A program made the translations under genes and the position numbers. A DNA stretch of 64,000 bases from an uncultured Pelagibacteraceae bacterium (GTDB taxonomy: Bacteria; Pseudomonadota; Alphaproteobacteria; Pelagibacterales; Pelagibacteraceae), in the NCBI GenBank assembly GCA_902579465.1, contig CACHGV010000004.1, positions 1-64,000 of the forward strand. Direction: 5' to 3'. Below, piece by piece: positions 36,115 to 46,306 of the stretch (its first letter is position 1; the number at the start of each line of letters is the position of its first letter). The notes below the pieces were generated by a model. The model made no database searches, was not told where the DNA came from, and worked only from the letters and a program-made list of their open reading frames with translations.

Positions 36115-39100
36115 ATGTATTTAACCGATATTAGTATTAGGAGACCTGCATTGTCATGGGTACTATCCTTAATATTAGTAGTCTTTGGAACTTTTGTTTT
36201 TTCAAAGTTACCTGTGAGAGAACTTCCCTCTGGGCTACAACCCCCTGTGGTTCAAGTTCAAGTGGAATATGCCTCAGCGTCTGCTCCTATTGTTGATGAA
36301 GAGGTAACACAAGTAATAGAAGAAGTTATAGGTGGTGCAGAGGGAATAAAAAATATAGATGCTAAATCAGAAAATGGAAAAAGCACTATAAATATAGAAT
36401 TTGATACTGATATTGACCTTGATAATGCAGCTAACGATGTAAGGGAGAGAGTTGCAAGAATTGTCGGAAGATTGCCAGCTGAGTCTGAAGCCCCAAGAAT
36501 ACTTAAACAATCTGCAGGTTTTACAACTACAATGTGGATTGCTTTATCCTCAGAAACTTGGAGCGATCTGGAGCTTGGAGATTATGCAGAGCGATATTTA
36601 GTTGATCAGTTTTCTAGCATTAAAAATGTTGGCCGAATAAGAACTGGTGGACTTAGAGAACAGAGTATAAGAGTATGGATAGATCCAATCAAATTAGCTG
36701 CAAATAATTTAACTATACAAGAAGTTGAAAGATCATTAAGAAATGAAAATGTTCGATTACCAGCGGGTACACTTGAAGCTGATAATATAGATTTAACGAT
36801 CAATATCGATAAATCTTACAATAACCTAGAAAAACTTAAGGAACTGCCAATTAAGAAAGCTCGAGATAATATAGTAAGATTATCTGATATCGCAAATTTA
36901 GAATTAGGCCCTGTTACAGAGAAAGTTTTATTTAGGGCTCAGAGCAAAGGAGCACTAAATTTAAAAACCATGGGAATAGGTATTTATGCAAGAAGTGGAG
37001 CCTCAACTGTTGAATTATCAAAAGAGGTTGAAAAAAAAATTACAGAAATAAGAAAAACTTTACCTGCTGATTTAAATTTAGAAATAGCTTTTAATAGAGC
37101 TACTTATATTGGTGAAGCAATAAATGAAGTTTATAAAACTTTAGTTATAGCTTTTATACTTGTAGTAATAATAATTTATTTATTTTTAGGAAACTTAAAA
37201 GCAGTTATTGTTCCTGCAATAGCTTTACCTGTAAGTCTGATTGCAACATTTTTAGGTTTATATATATTTGATTTATCGATTAATATATTTGTCTTATTAA
37301 GTTTTATATTAGCAATTGGAATTATTACTGATGACTCAGTCATTATGACTGATGCGATATATAGAAGAATTGAAAATGGTGAGACACCGTTAGTAGCGGC
37401 CTATAAAGGCTCAAAACAAATTACATTTGCAATTATTGCAACAACTCTTATTTTAGTAGCAGTATTTTTACCTTTAATTTTTATTGAAGGCATTGCTGGA
37501 ACTTTATTCAAAGAAACTGCAATAGCGCTATCATTTGCAATAGTAGTCTCATCATTTGTTGCTCTAACACTTTCACCGATGCTTGGTAGTAAATTTCTTG
37601 ATAAAAAGAAAAAGTCTAATTTTTTGACAAGAGGATTTGATAAATTTTTTCAAGGTTTTTTAAAATTTTACACTGAGACATTAGGATTTTGGATGAATAA
37701 AAAAAAAACAATAATAACATTTATAATTTTTATTGTTGTTGCCTCTGGGGCTTTATACAATTATACAAAAAAAGAGTTATTGCCATTAGAAGATCGAGGA
37801 GTTTACTTAGTTATAGGATTTACTGATGAGGGAAGCTCATTTCAATATACTCAAAAAAGGGCCGAAGACGTTGAAAAAAGACTTATTCCACTGCTAAATG
37901 CAGATAATAGTCCATATAATAAATTTTTAATGATAGTTCCAGGTTTTGGCTCTGAAAATAGCTTCTTAATAATCTCACTTTTAGATAATTGGAAAAATAG
38001 AAAGCAGAATTCTCAAACAATAATGAGACAAGCGATTGGAAAAATAGTTACTGTGCCTCAAACACTTGCTTTTCCAATTTCTCCTCAATCCATAAGAGTT
38101 TCTAGTTACAATAAGCCTGTTCAAATGGTTATTTATGGAAATACTTATGAAGAGCTAGAACAAATACAGTCTCGAGTTATTAGAATGTTAAGAAAGAACA
38201 GAAATTTATCAAGACTTGAGTCTGACTACACCAGAAATAAACCTGAAGTAAATATAAAGATTAATAAAAATAAAGCAAAAGACCTTGGGATATCAACTGA
38301 AGCAATTGGTCAAACTCTAGAAACTTTGTATGGAGGTAAAACGGTCACAAAATTTAATAAACTTGGAAAAGAATACCCAATTATTTTACAACAATATTTG
38401 GAAGATAGAAAAAATAAAGAAAGTTTGAGTAAAATATTTGTTCGATCAGAAAAAACTGGTAATTTAGTTTCACTCTCTAATCTTGTTGAATTTAAAGAAA
38501 AAGGAACAGCTAGTAAATTATCAAGATATAATAGACAACGTGCTGTAACAATATCAGCTAACATAAGTGAGGGTTATACTTTAGCTGAAGCAATTAAATA
38601 TTTAGAGGAAACGATGTCAAATGTTGCTCCGGATAAACAAATTACTTGGAAAGGAAAGTCTGAAGAATTAAAAGAAACTAGTAATGAACTTTATATTATA
38701 TTTGCTTTAGCATTATTGACTGCTTATCTTGTAATGTCAGCTACTTTTAATTCGTTTATCCATCCATTTATAATTATATTAACTGTTCCACTTGCAGTGT
38801 TTGGCGGATTAGTATTTATTTTATTCTTAAATTCATCAATAAATATATTTTCACAAATAGCCTTAGTAATACTCATAGGAATTTCAACAAAAAATAGTAT
38901 TCTTATAGTTGATTATGCTAATCAATTGAGAACAAAAGGTAAAGATATTGAAAAAGCCGTAAAAGAAGCCTGCAGTCTAAGATTTAGACCAATTATAATG
39001 ACATCCCTAAGTACAATGATTGCGATGTTGCCTTTGGTTATTGGAAATATTGGACCAGGTGCTGGAGAAGGTTCGAGACTTGCTGTAGGTGCAACTATAC

Positions 39101-39225
39101 TTGGTGGAATGATAATTTCTACCTTCTTCACTTTATATGTAACTCCGACGATGTATTTAACTTTAGCGAAAAATACGAAGAGAATTGATGCAGTTGATAT
39201 AGAGCTTAAAAAACAATTAAACTAA
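36115..39225 (+). CDS. RND efflux pump, HAE1-like inner-membrane transporter
   Basis: A 1036-residue AcrB/MexF-type transporter with the expected 12 transmembrane helices and two large periplasmic loops. The proton-relay Asp pair is in IGIITDDSVIMTDAIYRR and the partner Lys in GISTKNSILIVDYANQLR. The start YLTDISIRRPALSWVLSLIL is typical. It exports amphiphilic compounds by proton antiport together with the adaptor upstream. The stop shares CTAA with the convergent transglycosylase stop. Confidence 0.94.
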   Translation: MYLTDISIRRPALSWVLSLILVVFGTFVFSKLPVRELPSGLQPPVVQVQVEYASASAPIVDEEVTQVIEEVIGGAEGIKNIDAKSENGKSTINIEFDTDIDLDNAANDVRERVARIVGRLPAESEAPRILKQSAGFTTTMWIALSSETWSDLELGDYAERYLVDQFSSIKNVGRIRTGGLREQSIRVWIDPIKLAANNLTIQEVERSLRNENVRLPAGTLEADNIDLTINIDKSYNNLEKLKELPIKKARDNIVRLSDIANLELGPVTEKVLFRAQSKGALNLKTMGIGIYARSGASTVELSKEVEKKITEIRKTLPADLNLEIAFNRATYIGEAINEVYKTLVIAFILVVIIIYLFLGNLKAVIVPAIALPVSLIATFLGLYIFDLSINIFVLLSFILAIGIITDDSVIMTDAIYRRIENGETPLVAAYKGSKQITFAIIATTLILVAVFLPLIFIEGIAGTLFKETAIALSFAIVVSSFVALTLSPMLGSKFLDKKKKSNFLTRGFDKFFQGFLKFYTETLGFWMNKKKTIITFIIFIVVASGALYNYTKKELLPLEDRGVYLVIGFTDEGSSFQYTQKRAEDVEKRLIPLLNADNSPYNKFLMIVPGFGSENSFLIISLLDNWKNRKQNSQTIMRQAIGKIVTVPQTLAFPISPQSIRVSSYNKPVQMVIYGNTYEELEQIQSRVIRMLRKNRNLSRLESDYTRNKPEVNIKINKNKAKDLGISTEAIGQTLETLYGGKTVTKFNKLGKEYPIILQQYLEDRKNKESLSKIFVRSEKTGNLVSLSNLVEFKEKGTASKLSRYNRQRAVTISANISEGYTLAEAIKYLEETMSNVAPDKQITWKGKSEELKETSNELYIIFALALLTAYLVMSATFNSFIHPFIIILTVPLAVFGGLVFILFLNSSINIFSQIALVILIGISTKNSILIVDYANQLRTKGKDIEKAVKEACSLRFRPIIMTSLSTMIAMLPLVIGNIGPGAGEGSRLAVGATILGGMIISTFFTLYVTPTMYLTLAKNTKRIDAVDIELKKQLN

Positions 39226-39821
39226 AATATAATATATTTTTTAGTAGTAAGTGATTTTCGACAATTATTGAGCTGTGCCTTGTATTTCTTAGATTGATTT
39301 TCAACTTTTTTTGCTAAAAGAATAATTTTTTGATTTTTTTTATAATTTTTGTAATTTCCCCAGCCCTCATGATAAGCAACATATTGTTTAAAAGCATCAT
39401 TTTTTGGGATTTTAAGGATCTTTTCTGTTTTGTTTGTATACCAACCAATAAAATCTACACTATCTTTAAATCTTGTCCTAGTTGCATACTTGTTTCCTGT
39501 TTCGTCTTTGTATTGCTTCCAGGTTCCTCTAATTGCTTGTGAATAACCAAAAGAACTTGATGGTCTTTTATATGGAATAACTTTAAATAATTTCTGTCTA
39601 GGTGGTTTTGCCAACCAATCAAAATCTGACTCCATTTTAATTATAGCAAGTTGCAAATTAATAGGAGTACCCCATTTTTGTTCGGTTTTTTTTGCATGTT
39701 TATACCAAAGATATCTTTCTGAAAAAATTGAACAGCCATCAGCAGTATTTTTAGGAATTGAAGAGCAAGCGGAAACTAAAATAAGAATTAAAATTAAATA
39801 AATATTTTTGTTTTGAATCAT
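39222..39821 (-). CDS. Lytic transglycosylase-like lipoprotein (SLT fold)
   Basis: A 199-residue protein with a lipoprotein signal (VSACS, Cys at about 19). The SLT-type catalytic Glu is in LAIIKMESDFDWLA (about residue 68), followed by SFGYSQAIRGTWKQY and AYHEGWGNYKNY, which match the lysozyme-like fold. It would cleave murein glycan strands in the periplasm, releasing anhydro-muropeptides. It converges on the RND pump with a 4-base stop overlap and lies 8 bases downstream of a nuclease gene. Confidence 0.82.
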   Translation of the reverse strand: MIQNKNIYLILILILVSACSSIPKNTADGCSIFSERYLWYKHAKKTEQKWGTPINLQLAIIKMESDFDWLAKPPRQKLFKVIPYKRPSSSFGYSQAIRGTWKQYKDETGNKYATRTRFKDSVDFIGWYTNKTEKILKIPKNDAFKQYVAYHEGWGNYKNYKKNQKIILLAKKVENQSKKYKAQLNNCRKSLTTKKYIIF

Positions 39822-39829
39822 TTTTATTA

Positions 39830-40345
39830 TTATCTATTTTTTTTTCTCCATATCCAAGGATATTCGAATTGCATTTCCCACAAACCCAAGGAAAATTTTT
39901 CTGCATATATCTCATATTTTCGAAATTTTCCGTTTGAATATTTAGGATAATCGAATGCATAACCATTCTTAACCATAAAAACTGATAGACTTTCTTTTTT
40001 TATAAAACATTCGCCTATTAACCTGCTATATTGATCTTTGTTATTTTCTATTTTACAATTAACAATCTGATTTCCAATTTTTTCAATGAGCTTATCTTTA
40101 GATAGCTTCCCACATAGAATTTCAACATTATTCAAAATACATGATTGTTTTTTTCCAAAAAAAAAACTTTCTGGAGCATCAATTCCACTAAAACGAATTT
40201 TTTTATTATTAATCTTAATTGTATCACCATCTGTAATTTTTGGTTTGCCTGAGATTAACAAATAATTTTGTTCTGAAGACAATAAGGGATTAATGTTAAA
40301 TAAGAAGAAAAAAAAACTAATTAAAATCAGTTTTTGCTTTTTCAT
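39830..40345 (-). CDS. Exported thermonuclease-like (SNase) protein
   Basis: A 171-residue protein with a signal peptide (MKKQKLILISFFFFLFN, cleavage near SS-EQ). The staphylococcal nuclease fold is seen in ITDGDTIKINNKKIRFSGID followed by APE. Candidate active-site residues are Asp in DGDT, Arg in IRFSGID and Arg in QYSRLIGECF. Lys and Asn enrichment is strong. It overlaps the DUF1476 gene by 29 bases; the ATG at 40345 is kept because the signal peptide would be lost otherwise. Confidence 0.85.
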   Translation of the reverse strand: MKKQKLILISFFFFLFNINPLLSSEQNYLLISGKPKITDGDTIKINNKKIRFSGIDAPESFFFGKKQSCILNNVEILCGKLSKDKLIEKIGNQIVNCKIENNKDQYSRLIGECFIKKESLSVFMVKNGYAFDYPKYSNGKFRKYEIYAEKFSLGLWEMQFEYPWIWRKKNR

Positions 40346-40625
40346 TTAATTCATCCATTTTTTTTCGAAGATCTTCATCTGACACGTTTTTTTCTTTCAA
40401 ATCCTCTTTAATTTTTCGAAAAACGTCTTGATCTCCTGCTTCAGCAAAATCTGCTTTTATTACTGATTGTATATACTCTTTTTCTTGATCTGGATTATAA
40501 CTTAATATTTGAGATACCCATTCACCTAAATATTTATTCCTTCTAGCACTAACTTTGAATTGAAGCTCTTGATCGTGAGCAAATTTCTTTTCGAAACTTT
40601 TTTTTCTATCTTCAAATGAACTCAT
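40317..40625 (-). CDS. DUF1476 protein (F1-ATPase inhibitor zeta family)
   Basis: A 102-residue all-helical protein that starts SSFEDRKKSFEKKFAHDQEL, the diagnostic N-terminus of the alphaproteobacterial zeta subunit described in Paracoccus, which blocks F1-ATPase rotation. Further conserved blocks are ARRNKYLGEWVSQIL and VIKADFAEAGDQDVF. It probably limits ATP hydrolysis when proton-motive force drops. It is divergent from gpmA with 64 bases between starts, a gap that must contain both promoters. Confidence 0.85.
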   Translation of the reverse strand: MSSFEDRKKSFEKKFAHDQELQFKVSARRNKYLGEWVSQILSYNPDQEKEYIQSVIKADFAEAGDQDVFRKIKEDLKEKNVSDEDLRKKMDELNEKAKTDFN

Positions 40626-40689
40626 TTTAATAAATTAAAAAGATTTAGCTTTATGTCAATCTAATTTAATTTATATTTGTGTTAAATTT

Positions 40690-41400
40690 ATGAATAATTT
40701 AATACTTGTTAGACACGGACAAAGCGAATGGAACCTAGAAAACCGTTTTACTGGCTGGGTAGATGTAGGTTTAGCTGCCAAGGGCAAACTTGAAGCTTGT
40801 AAGGCAGGAGAATTAATTAAGGAATTAAACCTTGAATTATCTTATTTTTATACATCATTACAGACTAGATCGATCGAAACGCTAAATTTAATTCTTAATA
40901 CTATGAGAATTAAAGATCAAAATGTTGTTAATGCTTGGGAACTAAATGAGAGGCACTATGGAGCGTTAACAGGTTTAAATAAAGATGAAATGAAAAAACT
41001 TTATGGAGAAGAAAAAATTCATACTTTTAGAAGATCTTGGGACAACCCACCTGAGCCACTAAAAAAAACTAGCCCATATCATCCTTTAAATATTAATATA
41101 TATAAAAATGTTCCAAAAGATAAAATTCCAGATACAGAATCATTAAAAAATACTTATGAAAGAGTAATACCTTTTTATAAAAAAAATATTGAACCTAAAT
41201 TAGATAAAAATATTATTGTATCAGCTCATGGAAATTCAATTAGATCATTATGTAAATATATATTTAATTTAGATAATGAAAAAATTTCGAGTTTGGAAAT
41301 ACCAACTGGCAATCCTCTATTAATTTTATTTGAAAAAGGAAAGATTAAGAATGCAAGGTATTTAGATAAAGATAGAGCAAAAGATCTTTTAGTTTTCTAA
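40690..41400 (+). CDS. gpmA: 2,3-bisphosphoglycerate-dependent phosphoglycerate mutase
   Basis: Interconverts 3- and 2-phosphoglycerate in glycolysis and gluconeogenesis. The 236 residues match dPGM. The phosphohistidine motif LVRHGQSEWN (about 5-14) is followed by ENRFTGWVDVGL, ELNERHYGALTGLNK and the second His in SAHGNSIRSL. It shares CTAA with the murU-type gene, interlocking both stop codons. Confidence 0.95.
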   Translation: MNNLILVRHGQSEWNLENRFTGWVDVGLAAKGKLEACKAGELIKELNLELSYFYTSLQTRSIETLNLILNTMRIKDQNVVNAWELNERHYGALTGLNKDEMKKLYGEEKIHTFRRSWDNPPEPLKKTSPYHPLNINIYKNVPKDKIPDTESLKNTYERVIPFYKKNIEPKLDKNIIVSAHGNSIRSLCKYIFNLDNEKISSLEIPTGNPLLILFEKGKIKNARYLDKDRAKDLLVF

Positions 41401-42083
41401 ATAAATAATTTTTCGTATATTTCAAAATCAGTTAAATGCTTAAATTCACCTTTATACTCATAACCATAAAGTTTGCTTTCTCTTAAAAGTTCATCCCATA
41501 TTTCAGATATAGGAAAATAATTTAATTGTTTGTGTGATATTAATTCTTTATTAAATATTTGACATCCAGTGTATTTAAAATTATTTATTTTTTCTTTTAG
41601 AAGGATATTATTTTTTATCTCAAAATCTCCATTAAATCTTTTATCAAAACATGTCAAGTTATTTACAATTAACAAAATATTTTTTATTTTTTTTTCAAAG
41701 TAAATTTTCTCCATTTCGAAAATTGATTTTATATAACTGTCATCCCAAATCGTATCTGGATTGATCACTAGGACATCATCCTCATTAGATTTTTTAATTA
41801 GACTTAAAGTACCGCCTCCTGTTCCTAAAATTGTTTCACCATCATCTACTATTTCAATATTTATTGGAAAATTTTTACTATTAATAAAATCAATAATCTT
41901 TTCTTTTAAATAAAAAACATTAATTTTAATTTTTTTAATATTTATTTTTATAAGAAAATTAATTGTATTTTCTAATAAAGTTTCATCTTTATAAACTATT
42001 AATGGCTTGGGCAAACTATCTGTTATCGGTTGTACTCTCTTCCCAAATCCAGCACAGAGTATAAGAGCAGTTTTAATTTTCAT
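41397..42083 (-). CDS. murU: N-acetylmuramate-1-phosphate uridylyltransferase-like nucleotidyltransferase (MurU type)
   Basis: A 228-residue sugar-1-phosphate nucleotidyltransferase with the signature LCAGFGKRVQPITDSLPKPL near the start and VINPDTIWDD as the metal-binding region. It directly follows the AmgK-type kinase, the standard pair of the muropeptide recycling bypass that makes UDP-MurNAc without going back through GlcNAc. I chose ATG 42083 over ATG 42107, because the former leaves only an 11-base overlap with the kinase gene and fits family N-termini. Confidence 0.85.
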   Translation of the reverse strand: MKIKTALILCAGFGKRVQPITDSLPKPLIVYKDETLLENTINFLIKINIKKIKINVFYLKEKIIDFINSKNFPINIEIVDDGETILGTGGGTLSLIKKSNEDDVLVINPDTIWDDSYIKSIFEMEKIYFEKKIKNILLIVNNLTCFDKRFNGDFEIKNNILLKEKINNFKYTGCQIFNKELISHKQLNYFPISEIWDELLRESKLYGYEYKGEFKHLTDFEIYEKLFI

Positions 42084-43023
42084 AGAATTTTCTAATTTTT
42101 CTATCAAAGTTTTTACTTAAAAGGTAATTTAAGTCTTTAAATATTGGATTATTTAAAGTTCTGTAATCGATCAACTCCCATGCATGAGGTATAAGTTTAA
42201 GGTATTTGTTTTTTTTATCTCTTACAGATAATCTAGTAAATATGCCAATTATTTTTAAATTCCTTAAAACGGATAAAATATCAAAGTCATTTTTAAATTT
42301 CTTAAGGTCTAAGTATTTATTCTTATTTATAAACTCATTAAAAATAAAATTTTTAATCTTTGTATCTGTTTTAAACCTAACATCGTCGATAAGAGAAGCT
42401 AGATCATATGCAATATTACCATAGACAGCATCTTGACTGTCTATTAACCCTAAACCTTTTTTAGTTATCATTATATTAGATATATGAAAATCTCGATGTA
42501 CAAAAACTTTATTTTTATAATAGATATTATTTAGTAATTTTTTAAATATCTTATTATATTTGACTTTTAAAATTCTATTTTTTTCATTTTTGGCATATTT
42601 TGGCAAATACCAGTCTAAGAATAAATTAGTCTCATCTAATAATTTTTTAAATGAATAGTTTGGAACTTTATAATTAGTTTTCAAAAACGTTTTTTGATAC
42701 TTAATTTTAATATTTGTAATTTTTATCAATAAGTTTAAAATTTTTTTATAATACACTTTTTTATTTGTAGATTTTTTTTTGAATTTTTTAAAAACCGTTA
42801 AATCCCCAAAATCTTCAATCTCAATATAATTATTTTTGTAATTCTGAGATATTAATTTAGGTGCTAAAATATTTTTTTTAATTAATATTTTATTAACAGC
42901 ATCGTATTCTAATAAATTACTTTTTTTATTTTTTTCACAATGAACAAAAATATTATTTTTTCCTCTATAAAAATTTCTAAACGATGCATCTCCAGTGAGT
43001 TTTTTTAATTTACTTAAATTCAT
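42073..43023 (-). CDS. amgK: N-acetylmuramate/N-acetylglucosamine kinase (AmgK type)
   Basis: A 316-residue aminoglycoside-phosphotransferase-fold kinase. The catalytic loop is VHRDFHISNIM (about 184-194) and the metal-binding DFG-like segment is GLIDSQDAVYGNIAYDLA. It phosphorylates cell-wall amino sugars at the anomeric position, and MurU downstream uses the product. It overlaps tsaE by 14 bases. It is unusually Lys/Asn-rich but the motifs are intact. The tsaE-amgK-murU order is conserved across alphaproteobacteria. Confidence 0.88.
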   Translation of the reverse strand: MNLSKLKKLTGDASFRNFYRGKNNIFVHCEKNKKSNLLEYDAVNKILIKKNILAPKLISQNYKNNYIEIEDFGDLTVFKKFKKKSTNKKVYYKKILNLLIKITNIKIKYQKTFLKTNYKVPNYSFKKLLDETNLFLDWYLPKYAKNEKNRILKVKYNKIFKKLLNNIYYKNKVFVHRDFHISNIMITKKGLGLIDSQDAVYGNIAYDLASLIDDVRFKTDTKIKNFIFNEFINKNKYLDLKKFKNDFDILSVLRNLKIIGIFTRLSVRDKKNKYLKLIPHAWELIDYRTLNNPIFKDLNYLLSKNFDRKIRKFYEN

Positions 43024-43489
43024 TAATCAATTGTTTGTTTTTAGAAATTATTGTCAGATAGCGCTCAGTATAATTCTTATTATATTTAAATATTAAACTA
43101 ATACTATTTTTAATTTTTAATTTTTTTACTACTTCGGGCCATTCAACTAGGGTTATTTGTTTTTTCAAATTTTCTTGAATACCTAAATTATTAAGCTCCT
43201 TTTCATTTTTAATTCTGTATAAATCATAATGCTTTATTAAAATTTTTTTTATCTGATACTCATTAGTAATATTAAAAGTTGGACTGGGAACTTCTGATAT
43301 TTGCTGTCTGTTTATTCTTTGAAGAGAATTAATAATGTATTTAGTGAAGGTAGTTTTTCCTACACCTAGATTCCCAGTTAAAAGTATGAAATCTCCTAAT
43401 TTTATAAGCTTAGAAAGTCTTTCAGCTACAAATTTAGTATCTTTTTCTTTGGAAATATTTATTTTGCCACTTCTAGTAGCGATAAGCAT
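43010..43489 (-). CDS. tsaE: tRNA N6-threonylcarbamoyladenosine biosynthesis ATPase TsaE
   Basis: A 159-residue P-loop ATPase that works with TsaB and TsaD to install t6A37 in ANN-decoding tRNAs. The Walker A is [16 protein letters not shown] (about 37-52). [14 protein letters not shown] and [10 protein letters not shown] are family blocks. It overlaps the ahcY end by 17 bases, and its 3' end overlaps amgK. Confidence 0.93.
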   Translation of the reverse strand: MLIATRSGKINISKEKDTKFVAERLSKLIKLGDFILLTGNLGVGKTTFTKYIINSLQRINRQQISEVPSPTFNITNEYQIKKILIKHYDLYRIKNEKELNNLGIQENLKKQITLVEWPEVVKKLKIKNSISLIFKYNKNYTERYLTIISKNKQLINEFK

Positions 43490-44759
43490 GAGGCTTGTAT
43501 GGTCCCTCTGGTGTTACACTTATATAGTCAGCTTGCTCTTTCGATAGTGGTGTTAATTTTGCACCAACTTTATCTAAGTGTAGCCTTGCTACCTTTTCAT
43601 CTAAGTGTTTAGGAAGCACATAAACTTTATTTTCATAGTTATCTGAATTATTCCAAAGCTCAATTTGAGCAATCACCTGGTTAGTAAATGATGCACTCAT
43701 AACAAAACTTGGGTGACCAGTCCCACAACCTAAATTTACAAGTCTTCCTTCAGCTAACAAAATTAATCTTTTATCATCTGGGAATGTTATTTCATGAACT
43801 TGGGGTTTTACTTCATCCCATTTATAGTTTTTTAGAGCCTCAACTTGTATTTCATTATCAAAGTGACCGATATTACATAGAATAGATCTATCTTTCATAG
43901 CTCTCATATGATCTGCTGTTACTACATCTTTATTCCCAGTTGCCGTTACAACAATGTCTGCTTGACCTATCATTTCATCCATTAAAACCACTTCGTAACC
44001 TTCCATAGCGGCTTGTAATGCACAAATTGGATCAGTTTCAGTTACTAAAACTCTTGCTCCACTTTGTCTTAAGGATGCAGCACTACCTTTTCCAACATCA
44101 CCAAAGCCTGCAACGATTGCAACTTTTCCAGACATCATTACATCAGTAGCTCTTTTAATTCCATCAACTAAACTTTCCCTACACCCGTATAAGTTATCAA
44201 ATTTTGATTTTGTAACTGAGTCATTTACATTAATAGCTGGAACTAACAATTGTCCTTGCTCTTCCATTTTTTTTAGTGCTAGAACCCCCGTTGTTGTTTC
44301 TTCACTTAAACCTTTTACGCCTTTTAATAAATCTTTATAATCTTTATGCATAAGAGCAGTAAGATCTCCGCCATCATCTAAAATCATGTTAGGGATCCAA
44401 TCTTTTTTACCCTCAATAGTTTGTTTAACACACCACCAGTATTCTTCCTCTGTTTCACCCTTCCAAGCAAATACTGGGATACCAGCTTTTGCAATTGCTG
44501 CTGCTGCATGATCTTGTGTTGAAAATATGTTGCATGAGGACCATCTGCATTCTGCACCCAAATCGACTAAAGTTTCAATCAAAACAGCTGTTTGAATTGT
44601 CATGTGAAGACAACCTAAAATTCTAGCACCTTTAAGTGGATTTTTGCCTTTATATTCGGCTCTTACCGCCATTAATCCTGGCATTTCAGTTTCAGCCAGA
44701 GAGATTTCTTTTCTTCCAAATTCTGCTTCGTTAATATCTTTTACTTTATAATCTGTCAT
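43473..44759 (-). CDS. ahcY: Adenosylhomocysteinase
   Basis: Hydrolyses S-adenosylhomocysteine to adenosine and homocysteine, clearing the inhibitor made by methyltransferases. It is 428 residues. The NAD-binding Rossmann loop is [20 protein letters not shown], the substrate segments include [13 protein letters not shown] and [13 protein letters not shown], and it ends with the conserved [10 protein letters not shown]. It follows the chvG-like kinase by 42 bases on the same strand. That gap is too short for a full SAH riboswitch. Confidence 0.98.
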   Translation of the reverse strand: MTDYKVKDINEAEFGRKEISLAETEMPGLMAVRAEYKGKNPLKGARILGCLHMTIQTAVLIETLVDLGAECRWSSCNIFSTQDHAAAAIAKAGIPVFAWKGETEEEYWWCVKQTIEGKKDWIPNMILDDGGDLTALMHKDYKDLLKGVKGLSEETTTGVLALKKMEEQGQLLVPAINVNDSVTKSKFDNLYGCRESLVDGIKRATDVMMSGKVAIVAGFGDVGKGSAASLRQSGARVLVTETDPICALQAAMEGYEVVLMDEMIGQADIVVTATGNKDVVTADHMRAMKDRSILCNIGHFDNEIQVEALKNYKWDEVKPQVHEITFPDDKRLILLAEGRLVNLGCGTGHPSFVMSASFTNQVIAQIELWNNSDNYENKVYVLPKHLDEKVARLHLDKVGAKLTPLSKEQADYISVTPEGPYKPHAYRY

Positions 44760-44801
44760 AAGGTAGGGCTTGTAACAACTTTATTTATATTAATCAACTT
44801 T

Positions 44802-46304
44802 TCATTGGGTCGCCGGGAAAATTATTTCAACTTTTGCACCCTTATCTTTATTATTTTCAGCTTTAATTTGTCCATTATGCAATTCAACTAAGTTTTTCAC
44901 TATATTTAAGCCCAAGCCAGAGTGTTCTCCAAAATTTTGAGGTCTATTGCTGTAAAATCTATTGAAAATTTTAGTAGTGTCCTTCTCACTAAAACCAGTC
45001 CCCTCGTCAATTATGACAAGTCTTGGCTTGCCTTCTTTGTCTTTGCTGACCTCTACAATAATTTCTTGATTCTCGTCGCTAAAGGAAATTGAATTTTCAA
45101 GTAAATTTGCAATAATTTGTTCTATCCTATTGTTTATACCAAGTATAAAATAATTTTCAGATCCATTAGACTTTAATCGTATTTGTATTTTTCTTTTTGA
45201 ATTATAAATATTGTTAAAATCATCAACTACAGATTTTGCAATATCCTTTATATCAATTTTTTGCATTGTTTCTGTTGAAATTACTGCCTCATCTTTCAGC
45301 ATTTGAGAATAATCAGTAATCAATCTTTCTATTCTCTCAACATCATGTGATACTATATTAATTAATTTTTCTCTTTTAGATTTATCCTCTGTTTCTGAAA
45401 TTATCTCAGATGCACTTTTTAATGAAGCAAGAGGATTTCTAATTTCATGAAGTAAGTCAGTTGAATAATTTTCAGCAGTTGTAATTCTTTTATTTAATTC
45501 ACTGGTCATTTCATCAAGTGATTTTGATAATATTCCTAATTCATCATTCCTTGTCTTAACGCCTTCTATATCTGTTTTTTCGTTACTCTTATCTTTTATT
45601 ATTTTTGTATAAGTAACTAAATTTTTAATGGGTTTTAAAAAATATCTATTTAAAACATATGAAAAAATAATGATAACCAAAAGTACCACAAGAGCAGTTC
45701 TAATAATAAAGTTCTCTCTCTCTTCAATTTGTGCAATTATGTTGTCAGCGTTTTCAGATATAAGAATATAGCCATTATTATTCAAATAATTAATACTCTT
45801 AATACTAAAAACAAAAAACTGTTCTTGGATTTGTTTTAAATTAGTTAAAGATTTTTCATATCCTGTTAAATAATATTTATTAAGATCTTCATCAAAAATT
45901 GTTTCATTTTTATTTTCTTGATTATTAAAATTATTCTCACTTGATTGTTCAGATAATTCTTCAACTAGTAATAATGATGATGGAATAGATCTTGTATCTC
46001 CAATCCAATTTAATTTATCATCAAAAAATATTACTCTATCTAGTTTTTCAAAATAAGGAAATCGGGATTTTTTGGAAAATAAAAATTCGCTTATTCCATA
46101 TTCATTTAATTTTATATTTGATTTTTCAAGATTTAATATTGTTTGAGTAATTATATCTCTATGATTATTTTGTTTTTCATTAATCAAATTTTTTTGAATA
46201 GCACCTAAATAAAAGAACGTGATAATTATTATAAATATAAAGACTACTAGATTAATAAATAAAAATTTCTGTAATATAGATAGATTTTTTAGTATTTTTC
46301 CCAT
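44802..46304 (-). CDS. ChvG/ExoS-like sensor histidine kinase
   Basis: A 500-residue membrane kinase. Two transmembrane helices (about 14-33 and 199-217) flank a periplasmic sensor domain beginning with the ChvG-like LNEYGISEFLFSKKS. A HAMP domain follows, then the H-box LLHEIRNPLASLKSASE, N-box NLLENSISFSDEN and G-boxes IDEGTGFS and GLGLNIVKNL. It pairs with the response regulator two bases upstream. ChvG senses acid or envelope stress in other alphaproteobacteria; the signal here is unknown. Confidence 0.88.
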   Translation of the reverse strand: MGKILKNLSILQKFLFINLVVFIFIIIITFFYLGAIQKNLINEKQNNHRDIITQTILNLEKSNIKLNEYGISEFLFSKKSRFPYFEKLDRVIFFDDKLNWIGDTRSIPSSLLLVEELSEQSSENNFNNQENKNETIFDEDLNKYYLTGYEKSLTNLKQIQEQFFVFSIKSINYLNNNGYILISENADNIIAQIEERENFIIRTALVVLLVIIIFSYVLNRYFLKPIKNLVTYTKIIKDKSNEKTDIEGVKTRNDELGILSKSLDEMTSELNKRITTAENYSTDLLHEIRNPLASLKSASEIISETEDKSKREKLINIVSHDVERIERLITDYSQMLKDEAVISTETMQKIDIKDIAKSVVDDFNNIYNSKRKIQIRLKSNGSENYFILGINNRIEQIIANLLENSISFSDENQEIIVEVSKDKEGKPRLVIIDEGTGFSEKDTTKIFNRFYSNRPQNFGEHSGLGLNIVKNLVELHNGQIKAENNKDKGAKVEIIFPATQ

Positions 46305-46306
46305 AA

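Noticed and set aside
44760-44801. Possible SAH riboswitch before ahcY
   Set aside because: Only 42 bases separate ahcY from the upstream kinase gene and no pseudoknot-like pairing was found.
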